Shown one piece after another: positions 15,939 through 24,749 of a stretch of 54,395 bases of DNA. The position numbers were made by a program, and so were the translations under genes. Below the pieces are notes generated by a model, which saw only the letters and a list, made by a program, of their open reading frames with translations, was not told the DNA's origin and did no database searches. Source of the stretch: Oscillospiraceae bacterium (GTDB lineage Bacteria > Bacillota > Clostridia > Oscillospirales > Oscillospiraceae); assembly GCA_902790375.1 (NCBI GenBank), contig CADARY010000011.1:1-54395 (forward strand), in the 5' to 3' direction. Numbering within the stretch: the stretch's first letter is position 1; each line of letters begins with the position of its first letter.

Positions 15939-17036
15939 ATGGCAGAAGAAGCGAAAACCGTAATGCTCCACTGCAGCTCCCTGCACAAGGGCGGGGCCGA
16001 GCGCGTGTTCGCCCAGCTTGCGGAGCGCTTTGCCGCCTGCGGCTGGCGCAGTATCCTTGTCACCGCCTATTCCGACCCGGGGCGGGAGGAGTACCCGCTG
16101 TCCGAAAAGGTGACGCGGTATAATATCGAGCCCGTGCGCCTGCAGCAGAACTTCGTCAAGCGCAATCTCAGCCGCATCTGCGCCCTGCGAAGGCTCTGCA
16201 AAAAGGAAAAGCCCGATATCCTCATTTCCTGCATGCAGGAGCCGAACTTCCGCGCCATGCTCGCAAGCGCGGGCCTGCCGGTCAAACGCCTTGTGTCCGT
16301 GTGCAACGCAGCGGAAAAGGAGTACCCCGGCCTCGGCGGCTTTGTGACGGGCAGGCTCCTCATGCCGCAGGCGGATGGCTGCGTCTTCCAGACAGAGGAG
16401 GAAAAGCGCTGGTTTCCGCAGCGGCTGCAGAAAAAGGGCCGCATCATCATGAATCAGGTGAGCGATTCCTTCTTTGCGGTACGGCATACGGGTCCCCGGC
16501 ACGAGCTTGTGAGTGTCGGCAGGCTCAACCCGCAGAAAAACCAGGCCCTGCTGATCCGCGCCTTTGCCCGCATCGCCGCTCAGACGCAGGAGAACCTGCT
16601 GCTCTACGGCGCGGGGGAGCTGCGGGATGAGCTGCAAAAGCTCATCGACTCCCTGGGCCTTTCCGAGCGCGTGAAGCTCATGGGCCTGAGCGCTGACGTG
16701 GCACGCGATATCAAGGACGCGCGGGCCTTTGTCCTCTCCTCGGACTTTGAGGGCGTGCCGAACGCCCTGCTGGAGGCAATGGCCCTGGGCCTGCCCTGCA
16801 TCGCCGCGGACTGTCTCGGCGGCGGCCCCAGAATGGTGATCGAGGACGGCGTGAACGGTCTGCTTGTCCCCATGGGGGACGAAGCGGCCCTGGCGGACGC
16901 CATGCTGCGCCTGCTGCGTGACCCCGAAGGGGCTGAGCACATGGGCAGAGCCGCGCGCGAAACGGCGGAGTGCTTCCGCCCAGACCGGGTCTTTGCCGAC
17001 TGGCGGCAGTATGCGGAGGATATCATCCATGGCTGA
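15939..17036 (+). CDS. Glycosyltransferase family 4
   Basis: A 365-aa GT4 enzyme. Landmarks: MLHCSSLHKGGAERVFAQLAERF (acceptor-domain loop), ELVSVGRLNPQKNQALLIRAF, and FVLSSDFEGVPNALLEAMALGLP (donor E-x7-E). It resembles GalNAc-alpha transferases of capsule clusters. ATG at 15939 is chosen for the AGGAG seven bases before it; an in-frame GTG at 15918 overlaps the previous stop and is less likely. The next gene overlaps its end by eight bases. Confidence 0.92.
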   Translation: MAEEAKTVMLHCSSLHKGGAERVFAQLAERFAACGWRSILVTAYSDPGREEYPLSEKVTRYNIEPVRLQQNFVKRNLSRICALRRLCKKEKPDILISCMQEPNFRAMLASAGLPVKRLVSVCNAAEKEYPGLGGFVTGRLLMPQADGCVFQTEEEKRWFPQRLQKKGRIIMNQVSDSFFAVRHTGPRHELVSVGRLNPQKNQALLIRAFARIAAQTQENLLLYGAGELRDELQKLIDSLGLSERVKLMGLSADVARDIKDARAFVLSSDFEGVPNALLEAMALGLPCIAADCLGGGPRMVIEDGVNGLLVPMGDEAALADAMLRLLRDPEGAEHMGRAARETAECFRPDRVFADWRQYAEDIIHG

Positions 17037-18051
17037 GGCGGTTTTTTTCAGTGTCCTGATCCCCGTTTATAATGTGGAGCCCTATCTCCGGGAGTGTCTG
17101 GATTCCATCCTCTCCCAGGGCTGGGAGAAGCTCGAGCTCATCGCTGTGGACGACGGCTCCACCGACCGAAGCGGCGCGATCTGTGACGAGTATGCCGCCC
17201 GGGATGGGCGCGTGCGCGTTATCCACAGGGAAAACGGCGGCCTGATGTCCGCCCGCCGCTGCGCCATCGCGCAGGCGAAGGGGGACTATGTCCTCTTTGC
17301 GGACTCCGATGACAGGCTCCTGCCAGGCGCGCTCGCTGCTCTGGACAGAGCCATCGGCAGAAGCGGGGCCGACTGCCTCATCTTCGGCGCCGAGCGCGAG
17401 ACGCCGAACGGCATCGTCCATAACGTGAATCCCCCCGCGCTCTGCGGCCGGGTGATCACGGACCGGCATGAGGTGATCCGCCTTGTGCTCAACGACAACA
17501 GCTACAACGTCCTCTGGCGAAAGTGCGCGCGCAGGACCTGCTTTGACGGGCGGGATTTCAGCCCCTGGTTCCACATCAGCCGCGGGGAGGATCTGATCCA
17601 GAGCACCGAGCTGCTGGAAAACGCGCGCAGCTTTTACTTTATGCCCGAGGAGCTCTATTTTTACCGCATGAACGCCGCCAGCATCACCCACACGGTCAGC
17701 TTTGACGGCTACCGCGCGGGCTTCGAGCTGGAGCGCTTTCAGCTCTGCTGGCTCAAGAAGCTGGGCATCTTTGACGAGGGCGACTATGATCATTGGCGCA
17801 ACCATCTGCTTGACGAGCTGGTGATCGAGCTCAAGCGCATCTGCCGCTTCTGCTTGGACCGGGCCAACGCCGTCGCCGCAATGGAGAGCATCCTCGCCGC
17901 AGACTTTTACCGGGACTTTCTCGCCGCCGGCTATCGGGGCGGCGGAGGCGGCGCACGCCGCGCCGCCAACCGTTTTGCCGTCGGCCTGCTGCAAAAACGG
18001 CGCTTTGATGCGCTTCGCTTCTTCTGCGCCCGTGTCTACCGGGGCAGATAG
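17029..18051 (+). CDS. Glycosyltransferase family 2
   Basis: A 340-aa GT-A enzyme. FFSVLIPVYNVEPYLRECLDSIL at the start, VDDGSTDRSG (nucleotide site), ENGGLMSARR and the metal-binding FADSDD (DxD) define GT2. A C-terminal ~120-residue region with GEDLIQSTELLENAR is the GT2 ED-base area. It is the only GT2 in the cluster and may start or branch the repeat unit. The start overlaps the preceding GT4 gene by eight bases. Confidence 0.93.
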   Translation: MAEAVFFSVLIPVYNVEPYLRECLDSILSQGWEKLELIAVDDGSTDRSGAICDEYAARDGRVRVIHRENGGLMSARRCAIAQAKGDYVLFADSDDRLLPGALAALDRAIGRSGADCLIFGAERETPNGIVHNVNPPALCGRVITDRHEVIRLVLNDNSYNVLWRKCARRTCFDGRDFSPWFHISRGEDLIQSTELLENARSFYFMPEELYFYRMNAASITHTVSFDGYRAGFELERFQLCWLKKLGIFDEGDYDHWRNHLLDELVIELKRICRFCLDRANAVAAMESILAADFYRDFLAAGYRGGGGGARRAANRFAVGLLQKRRFDALRFFCARVYRGR

Positions 18052-18062
18052 AAAGGAACTCT

Positions 18063-19505
18063 ATGGAAAAAGGCAACATCATCCGCTCCCTGCTCTATAA
18101 ATTTACAGAGCGCTTTGCCGTCAAGGGCATCGGCATGGTCATCAGCATCGTGCTGGCCCGCCTGCTCAGTCCCGAGATCGTGGGGCAGGTCGCCATTCTG
18201 GAAATCTTCATCAGCTTTTCGCTCATCATCATCGAAAGCGGCGTCAACAGCTCCCTGATCCAGAGCCGCACGGCGGACGAGCGGGATTATGCGACGGTGT
18301 TTTATCTGACCCTGGCCATCGCCTCCGCCGCCATCCTCCTTCTGGAGCTGACCGCGCCGCTGATTGCCGCGTATTATAAAAGCCCGCAGCTCACGGTGCC
18401 GCTCAGGATCTGTGCGTTCGTGCTGCTCTTCAGCTCCTTTAACTCCATCCAGGTGGCGCGCATGCAGAGGGAAATGCGCTTTCGGGAAATGATGTGGTGC
18501 AATCTCTCCGCCTCCCTGCTTGCCGGGGGCTGCGGCATCCTGCTGGCCCTGCGCGGCGCGGGGCTCTGGGCACTGGTGGCCTACCACTTCGGTCATATCA
18601 TCGTGGTGTGTGTTTTGCAGTTTCTTGTGCTGCGCTGGGTACCGACAGGCCGCTTCTCCCTGGAGAGCGCCCGCCGTCTCGGCGGCTACGGCGTGAAGAT
18701 GCTGGCCGCCTCCTTCATCAGCACTCTCTACACCAGCCTGCGCCCGCTCATCATCGGCAGGCGCTTTTCCACCGCAGAGCTCGGCTACTATGACCGGGGC
18801 CAGAAATTTGCCAGCACGATTTCCCTGAATCTGGACAGCGCCGTGCAGTCGGTGATGTTCCCGGTGCTGTCCCGCGCGCAGGACGACGCAGAGCAGTTCA
18901 GGACCATTCTGCGGCGGATGACGGGTCTGGGCAGCTTTCTGATCTTCCCGGTGATGCTGGGCCTTGCCGCCGTGGCGGAGCCGCTGATCGTGCTGCTGCT
19001 CAAGGAGCAGTGGCTCCCGACCGTGCCCTTCCTGGTGCTGCTGAGCATCGGCGAGGCCCAGGTGCCGCTGACAAGCTCAAACCTTGTGGCGCTCAAATCC
19101 CTGGGCCGCAGCGATATTTATGCCCGGCAGGAGCTTGTGCGCCGGGTATTGATGATCGCGGTGCTTGCCGTGAGCGTCTTCGCCTTTGACACGGTGGAGG
19201 CTATCGCGGTGAGCTTTGTGATTTCCGCCTGGCTGGATGTCTGGGTCACAGGCCTGCCGATCAGGAAGCTTGTGGGCTACGGCTTTTTCGACCAGCTCCG
19301 GGATGTATGGAAATCCGGCCTCAGCGCGCTTGTGATGGCGGGGGCCGTGTGGGCGCTGGGGCTTCTGTCCCTGCCGAAGCTGCCGCTTCTGCTGCTGCAG
19401 ATCGTGTGCGGCGCCGGGATCTACGCCCTGTTGAATCTCGCCCTGAAAAACGAGAGCCTCTCTTATGTGCTCTCCATGCTCAGGCAGCGCCGGGCCGCCT
19501 CCTGA
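18063..19505 (+). CDS. Lipopolysaccharide/teichuronic-acid type flippase (MOP superfamily, Wzx/TuaB-like)
   Basis: A 480-aa protein with about 12-14 membrane segments. It starts KGNIIRSLLYKFTERFAVKGIGMVIS and has the polysaccharide-export pattern ARLLSPEIVGQVAI, TAELGYYDRGQKFAS and VMFPVLSRAQDD. It should move undecaprenyl-linked oligosaccharide across the membrane. It lies 11 bases after the GT2 gene and precedes the two acetylation genes, as in Wzx/Wzy-type loci, though no Wzy polymerase is seen. Confidence 0.9.
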   Translation: MEKGNIIRSLLYKFTERFAVKGIGMVISIVLARLLSPEIVGQVAILEIFISFSLIIIESGVNSSLIQSRTADERDYATVFYLTLAIASAAILLLELTAPLIAAYYKSPQLTVPLRICAFVLLFSSFNSIQVARMQREMRFREMMWCNLSASLLAGGCGILLALRGAGLWALVAYHFGHIIVVCVLQFLVLRWVPTGRFSLESARRLGGYGVKMLAASFISTLYTSLRPLIIGRRFSTAELGYYDRGQKFASTISLNLDSAVQSVMFPVLSRAQDDAEQFRTILRRMTGLGSFLIFPVMLGLAAVAEPLIVLLLKEQWLPTVPFLVLLSIGEAQVPLTSSNLVALKSLGRSDIYARQELVRRVLMIAVLAVSVFAFDTVEAIAVSFVISAWLDVWVTGLPIRKLVGYGFFDQLRDVWKSGLSALVMAGAVWALGLLSLPKLPLLLLQIVCGAGIYALLNLALKNESLSYVLSMLRQRRAAS

Positions 19506-19529
19506 GCTGCCTGAAAAGGATATCGTTCT

Positions 19530-20531
19530 ATGAAGAAAAAACAAGTTTTCAGCTGGATAGGCAAGGCGATCCTCGCGGGCCTTGCCGCCTTTGCGCTTTT
19601 GTGCGCCGCCTGCGCCTTTTACTTCAACACGCCCGTGCACTACACAAACCCCGACGGGGCGACGGAGTACAAATACGAATCCGGCCGCTTCTACCGCGGG
19701 ACCGAGGGCTTCGGCTATGGGCGCATCAATAACGACGGGTTCAACAATGCCCGCGACTACAGCCCCGGCGACAAAATCGACGTGCTGCTGATGGGCTCTT
19801 CCCATACGGAGGGCTTCTGCGTCCCCCAGCGGAACACGGCCGGGGAGGTTCTCGGCCGCCTCTTCGACGGGGAAAAGAGCGTTTACAGCATCGGCATGGC
19901 GGGGCACACCTTCCTCTACTGCGCAAAGCGCCTGGACCGGGCGCTGGAGGTCTATAAGCCCACGGGCTATGTGGTGATCGAGCTTGCCACGCTCAGCTAC
20001 GACCCCGCCGTCATGGACGCCGCGACAGACGGCACGCTGCCGGACATTCCCTCCCACACGGGCGGGCTTCTCACGGCGCTGCAGAAGCTCCCCTTCCTGC
20101 GCCTGCTGTACACGAAGTATTTCAAAGGCACAAACGAGGCCGTGGCGGCTGCCGCCGGAACGGCGGAGCCGGTGACCGAGGAAGCGTACGAGACGGCCCT
20201 TGCCCGCCTTCTCAGGAAGCTCGGCGAAGTGAGCAAAGCGCACAGCACGAAGGCCATCCTTGTCTACACGCCAACCGTCCTCCCCGACGCGGCGGGGGCG
20301 ATCGCCTCCGACGCGCGGCCCGGTGAGCGGGAGACCTTTGCGCGCCTGTGTGCGGAAAACGGCCTTGTCTTCCTGGATCTCACGGAGCAAAACACCGCTT
20401 CCGTCACGCAGAACGGTCGCCTGCCCTTCGGCTTTGCGAACACCGCCCCCGGGCAGGGGCATATCAACAGCACGGGGCTGCAGATCTATGCGGAGGCTCT
20501 GCGCGCGCTGATCGCGGAAGAGGAGGGCTGA
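19530..20531 (+). CDS. Membrane-anchored SGNH/GDSL-like hydrolase (AlgJ/AlgX-type acetylation partner)
   Basis: A 333-aa protein with one N-terminal membrane anchor (residues ~9-32) and an extracellular domain. Block I is LLMGSSHTEGF, with the SGNH serine in GSSHTE. The C-terminal block has GQGHINSTGLQIYAEAL, where the histidine would complete the catalytic site. Adjacent to an MBOAT acyltransferase, it fits the two-part AlgI-AlgJ/PatA-PatB arrangement that O-acetylates surface polysaccharide; the pairing is inferred from order and spacing (four bases). Confidence 0.82.
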   Translation: MKKKQVFSWIGKAILAGLAAFALLCAACAFYFNTPVHYTNPDGATEYKYESGRFYRGTEGFGYGRINNDGFNNARDYSPGDKIDVLLMGSSHTEGFCVPQRNTAGEVLGRLFDGEKSVYSIGMAGHTFLYCAKRLDRALEVYKPTGYVVIELATLSYDPAVMDAATDGTLPDIPSHTGGLLTALQKLPFLRLLYTKYFKGTNEAVAAAAGTAEPVTEEAYETALARLLRKLGEVSKAHSTKAILVYTPTVLPDAAGAIASDARPGERETFARLCAENGLVFLDLTEQNTASVTQNGRLPFGFANTAPGQGHINSTGLQIYAEALRALIAEEEG

Positions 20532-20535
20532 GCAT

Positions 20536-21969
20536 ATGCTTTTTAACAGTCTGGCCTTTCTGGTCTTCTTCACCGTCGTCTGCGTCCTCATGGCGCTGAC
20601 GAATCTGCCCGTCTTCGCCGCCATGCCTCGGGAAAAGCGCCTCAGGCTCCGGCACATTCTCCTGCTGCTGGCAAGCTACGTGTTCTACGGCTGGTGGGAC
20701 TGGCGCTTCTGCTTTCTGATGCTGGCCCTCACGCTGGTAGCCCATGTCTGCGCATTGCAGATGGATACGCCCCGGTGCAGGGCCGCCCTTGTGATCGGCG
20801 TGGTGGTCCCGCTGCTGGTGCTCGGGATCTTCAAATACTATAACTTTTTTGTCGATTCCTTCTGTGCCGCCTTCGGCCTCACCCGGGCGGGCACGCTGCG
20901 GATCATCCTGCCGGTAGGCATCAGCTTCTATACCTTCCAGTCGCTGAGCTACACCATCGACGTGTCGCGCGGGAAGCTCAGGGCCGAGCGGGACTTCATC
21001 CGCACCGCCCTGTACATCGCCTTCTTCCCGCAGCTTGTGGCGGGCCCCATCGTCAAGGCCGGGGACTTTCTCCCGCAGCTGCAGGAGGAGCGGAACATCT
21101 CCCTCAAAAATCTCGAACCCGGCGTGCAGATCATGCTCTTCGGCCTTTTCAAGAAAATCGTCATCGCCGACAATATCTCCGCCTTTGTCGACGCGGTGCA
21201 CCAGGCCCCCGCAGCCTACAGCGCGGGCACACTGATGCTGTGCACCTACGCCTATTTTGTCCAGCTCTACTGCGACTTCTCCGGCTATTCGGACATGGCA
21301 GTGGGCTGCGCCCGCTGCCTCGGCTATGATCTGCCGCGAAACTTCAATGTTCCCTTCCTCTCCCCCAATGTCAACGAGTTCTGGAAGCGCTGGCACATCA
21401 GCCTCTCCGCCTGGCTCACGGAATACCTCTATTTCCCGCTCGGCGGCAGCCGCAAGGGCGAAGCGCGCACCTATCTCAACATTCTGATCAACATGACGGT
21501 CTGCGGCCTCTGGCACGGCTCGGCCTGGACCTTCGTGTTCTGGGGCTTTCTCAGCGGCGTGGCCCAGTGCCTGTACCGGCTGACGACGCCGATCCGGAAA
21601 AGGCTGCCGAAGCACCCGCTGCTGACGGCGCTGAACGTCTTTCTGACCTTCACCTTTATCTGCTTTACCGCGGTCATCTTCCGCGCAAGCGATATCGGCA
21701 CCGCCTTTCGCATCATCGGCTACATCTTCACCGGACACCGCGGCATCCATTTTGTGAGCTTCTGGGGGCTCTTCGGCCTCGCGCTGGTCTGGGGCGCGCA
21801 TATCGCCGCCCTTGTGCGCTCGAAGCGCCGCGGCATCCCGCCGACGGGCTTCTACCCCATCGTAAGGCTCAGCACCTTCCGGGGCCTGCTGCTCTTCTTC
21901 CTCCTGGCGGGCGTCACCCTCGCTCTCGGCTACACCGGGGAAAGTCCGTTTATCTACTTCCAGTTCTGA
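20536..21969 (+). CDS. MBOAT family O-acyltransferase (AlgI/DltB-like)
   Basis: A 477-aa polytopic protein with MBOAT features: SYVFYGWWDWRF near the N-terminus, LPVGISFYTFQSLSYTIDV, the conserved NEFWKRWHISLSAWL, and the active histidine in NMTVCGLWHGSAWTF. It moves acetyl groups from the cytoplasm to the outside for polysaccharide modification. It ends the cluster and is followed by a bidirectional terminator. Confidence 0.94.
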   Translation: MLFNSLAFLVFFTVVCVLMALTNLPVFAAMPREKRLRLRHILLLLASYVFYGWWDWRFCFLMLALTLVAHVCALQMDTPRCRAALVIGVVVPLLVLGIFKYYNFFVDSFCAAFGLTRAGTLRIILPVGISFYTFQSLSYTIDVSRGKLRAERDFIRTALYIAFFPQLVAGPIVKAGDFLPQLQEERNISLKNLEPGVQIMLFGLFKKIVIADNISAFVDAVHQAPAAYSAGTLMLCTYAYFVQLYCDFSGYSDMAVGCARCLGYDLPRNFNVPFLSPNVNEFWKRWHISLSAWLTEYLYFPLGGSRKGEARTYLNILINMTVCGLWHGSAWTFVFWGFLSGVAQCLYRLTTPIRKRLPKHPLLTALNVFLTFTFICFTAVIFRASDIGTAFRIIGYIFTGHRGIHFVSFWGLFGLALVWGAHIAALVRSKRRGIPPTGFYPIVRLSTFRGLLLFFLLAGVTLALGYTGESPFIYFQF

Positions 21970-21985
21970 TCCCGCGCATAAAAAC

Positions 21986-22021
21986 GCGCCACACAATTTC
22001 GCACGTGAAACTGTGTGGCGC
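21986..22021. terminator. Bidirectional terminator between the polysaccharide cluster and the CNNM pair
   Basis: A 10-bp perfect outer stem, GCGCCACACA/TGTGTGGCGC, with more pairing inside. On the minus strand it is followed by GTTTTTATG; on the plus strand by TTGCTTATTCTTTTTC. The flanking genes converge here. Confidence 0.75.
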
Positions 22022-22025
22022 TTGC

Positions 22026-23297
22026 TTATTCTTTTTCTTCCTTCTTCTCTGTGCGCTTGACGAGGACCTTGTCCACCCGCCGTCCGTCGGTCATCTCCAG
22101 GACCGTCACACGGAGGTTTTGCCACTCGAAGCTGTCCCCCACCTGGGGGAAGCCGCCGAAGCGCTCCAGCGTCCAGCCGCCGACGGTGCTGCTCTCAGCC
22201 TCAATGCTGCCCTCGGGCAGGCCCAGCAGCTCCTCCATCTCATAGAGCATCATGCTGCCGTCCAGCTCGTATTCATCGTCGGTGCGCTTGACCACCTCAG
22301 GCTCCACCTCGTCGTTGTCGTCCCAGATGTCGCCCACGATTTGCTCGAGCACGTCCTCCATGCTCAGTACGCCCAGGGTGCCGCCGTATTCGTCGGTCAC
22401 GATGGCCAGGTGCTGCCTGGCGCGGCGCAGCTGGTTCAGGACCGCCGGCAGCTTCATGGTCTTGTAGATGTAGCAGGGCGGCATGAGCAGGCTGCGGATA
22501 TCGGTCTTCTCCTCTTCGGTCAGGACCTTGAGGAAGCGGTTGAGATACAGCACGCCGATGATGTTGTCGATGCTGCCCTCATACACCGGCAGGCGGGAGA
22601 AGGGAGCCTTGTCGATCTGGGAAAGGATCTCGTTCCAGTCGTCCTCGATGTCGATGGCAATCACGTCGACCCGCGCGGTCATCACGTCCATCGCGGAGAT
22701 ATCCGAAAAGTCGATGGCGGAGCGCAGCAGTTCCGACTGGTCCTCGTCCAGGACCTTTTCATCCTCGGCCGTCTCGATGATGGAGTGCAGCTCCTCCACA
22801 GCCTCTTCGCCGTTTTCCTCCTTCTCCTCCTTGAGCCAGAAGGTCAGCAGCCAGTTGAGTCCGACCACCACCCAGATCACGGGCGTGAGCAGGATGGTCA
22901 GCAGCCGCACCGGGCGGGCAACGCGCAGGGAATAGCGGTTTGCGCTCTGCTTGGCGGTGATCTTCGGGATCGTCTCGCCGAAGATGATGATGACGACGGT
23001 CAGCAGCAGCGTCCCGATCCAGGTATATTTGTCGCTCCCGCTCAGCAGGATCACCAGTACCGAAACCAGGGACGATGCGCCGATGTTCACAAGGTTGTTG
23101 CCGATCAGGATGGCGCTGAGCGCCCTGTCGAAATGATCCAGGATCTCCACCACGGCCGCAGCGCGCTTGGAGCCCTCATCCCGCAGGTTCTCCATGCGGA
23201 GCCTGTTGCAGGAGGACAGGGCCATCTCCGAGCCGGAGAAGAAGGCCGACAGGCAGACAAGCCCCACGATGCAGAGGAAAAGCACAGTGGGATTCAT
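22026..23297 (-). CDS. CNNM/CorC-like transporter (DUF21 - CBS pair - CorC/HlyC domain), copy 2
   Basis: A 423-aa membrane protein: N-terminal DUF21 transmembrane domain (residues ~1-150, with SGSEMALSSCNRLR and IIFGETIPK), a CBS-domain pair (about 200-320, with SRLPVYEGSIDNIIGVL), and a C-terminal CorC/HlyC domain (YELDGSMMLYEM). Family members mediate Mg2+ or Na+ transport; 'hemolysin' is a historical name. The start overlaps the stop of the upstream paralogue by four bases, so the two are translated together from the promoter at 24614-24642 and may form a heteromer. Confidence 0.92.
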   Translation of the reverse strand: MNPTVLFLCIVGLVCLSAFFSGSEMALSSCNRLRMENLRDEGSKRAAAVVEILDHFDRALSAILIGNNLVNIGASSLVSVLVILLSGSDKYTWIGTLLLTVVIIIFGETIPKITAKQSANRYSLRVARPVRLLTILLTPVIWVVVGLNWLLTFWLKEEKEENGEEAVEELHSIIETAEDEKVLDEDQSELLRSAIDFSDISAMDVMTARVDVIAIDIEDDWNEILSQIDKAPFSRLPVYEGSIDNIIGVLYLNRFLKVLTEEEKTDIRSLLMPPCYIYKTMKLPAVLNQLRRARQHLAIVTDEYGGTLGVLSMEDVLEQIVGDIWDDNDEVEPEVVKRTDDEYELDGSMMLYEMEELLGLPEGSIEAESSTVGGWTLERFGGFPQVGDSFEWQNLRVTVLEMTDGRRVDKVLVKRTEKKEEKE

Positions 23298-24574
23298 GCG
23301 CTCTCACCTCCCTTTTCCTCGGGCAGGAGCGTTACGCGCAGCTTGAGGATGCGGTTGTGCTCCATGCCGATCACCGTGACGTGAACACGGTGGTAGCGAA
23401 AATGATCGCCGGGCTGGGGGATAGCGGGAAACTGCTCATAGGCCCACTCGCCCATGAGGGTGTTGATAAGCTCCTCGTTCTCCTCGGGGTCCTCATACTC
23501 CAGGCGCTCGAACACGTCGCTCACGGACTCGTCCGCGTCCACCTCGAACACGCCCTTGGAGACCTCGACAATGGGCTCCTCGACAATATCCTCCTCATCC
23601 CAGATCTCGCCCACAAGCTCCTCCAGGATATCCTCCACCGTCACGATGCCGAGGGTGCCGCCGAAGTTGTCCGTGACTACGGCCATGTTGTGCTTGTTCT
23701 TGGTCATGGCGGGCAGCAGCTCGTCGATCTTGGTGCTCTGATGTACGAAGAGAACCTCATCCAGCAGCGGGTGGAGATCCAGGTTCTCCCCCTCCCGGAG
23801 ATAGGCCTTGATGTATTTGCGGATCTGCAGCACGCCGATGATGTTGTCGATGCTGCCCTCATAGACCGGGAGCCGGCTGTGGGTAGAGGCCTTGATGCAG
23901 TCCAGGATCTTCTCATGGCTGCTCGCAATGTCGATGGCGACCAGATCCACCCGCGGGGTGAGGACGTTTTCCACCGTAACCTCCCCGAACTGCAGGGCGG
24001 AGGATATGAGATCCCCCTGCTCCTCATTGAGCGTGCCCTCCTCGGTCATGTCCTCAATGATATCGTAAAGCTCCTCTTCGGTGACAGATTTCTCCGCGTC
24101 GCCGGGGGTATGGCGCGCGGCCCAGCGCCCGATGGCGGTCAGCACCTTGGAGGCCGGGCGGAAGAGCTTCATGAAAAAGACCAGCAGGCCCGCTGTGGCG
24201 AGGGCCAGCTTGTCGCTGAATTTCTTTGCGACGCTCTTGGGCAGCATTTCCCCGAAGAAAAATACGACGCCCGTGGTGGCAAGTGTGCTGACCGATACGG
24301 CGCTCAGCCCCCAACGGCGCGTGACCGCAAGGGTGACCAGGGCGGCGATGGACAGGTGCGTGATATTGGTGCCGATCAGGATGGCGCTGATGGCGAGATC
24401 GAAATGATCCAGCACGTAGAGGGCCTCCTTCGCCCGCAGATCCCCCCGATCCTCCGCAACGCGCATGCGTGTGCGCGTGGTGGAGGCAAAGGCTGTCTCC
24501 GCCACGGCGAAGAACACCGCGCACAGAAGCAGCAGCACCGCGAAAACAAGTGGCAATCGACTGCCGTCGTCCAT
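23294..24574 (-). CDS. CNNM/CorC-like transporter (DUF21 - CBS pair - CorC/HlyC domain), copy 1
   Basis: A 426-aa paralogue of the next gene with the same order: DUF21 (AVAETAFASTTRTRMRVA, VFFFGEMLPKSVAKKF), CBS pair (SRLPVYEGSIDNIIGVL), CorC/HlyC (FEVDADESVSDVFERL). The two share long stretches but differ along their membrane helices, suggesting an old duplication. The ATG at 24574 follows AAAGGAG at a rather long spacing. It is the first gene of the pair. Confidence 0.92.
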   Translation of the reverse strand: MDDGSRLPLVFAVLLLLCAVFFAVAETAFASTTRTRMRVAEDRGDLRAKEALYVLDHFDLAISAILIGTNITHLSIAALVTLAVTRRWGLSAVSVSTLATTGVVFFFGEMLPKSVAKKFSDKLALATAGLLVFFMKLFRPASKVLTAIGRWAARHTPGDAEKSVTEEELYDIIEDMTEEGTLNEEQGDLISSALQFGEVTVENVLTPRVDLVAIDIASSHEKILDCIKASTHSRLPVYEGSIDNIIGVLQIRKYIKAYLREGENLDLHPLLDEVLFVHQSTKIDELLPAMTKNKHNMAVVTDNFGGTLGIVTVEDILEELVGEIWDEEDIVEEPIVEVSKGVFEVDADESVSDVFERLEYEDPEENEELINTLMGEWAYEQFPAIPQPGDHFRYHRVHVTVIGMEHNRILKLRVTLLPEEKGGESA

Positions 24575-24613
24575 AAAGGATCAACATCTCCTTTGGTATC
24601 AAAATTAATCGTT

Positions 24614-24642
24614 AGTATAACACGAGGCCGGATTTTCGTCAA
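24614..24642 (-). promoter_or_regulatory. Promoter of the CNNM pair
   Basis: On the minus strand TTGACG (24637-24642), a 17-nt spacer, TATACT (24614-24619). Confidence 0.75.
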
Positions 24643-24749
24643 TTCCCGTAAGGCTTCGTTTTGTGAACCTTTTGAGAAGAAAAGGAACCTCTTTTCAATC
24701 CCCCGCCTCTGTGCTACAATACAGAAAAACGATTTATGGAGGCGCAGCC

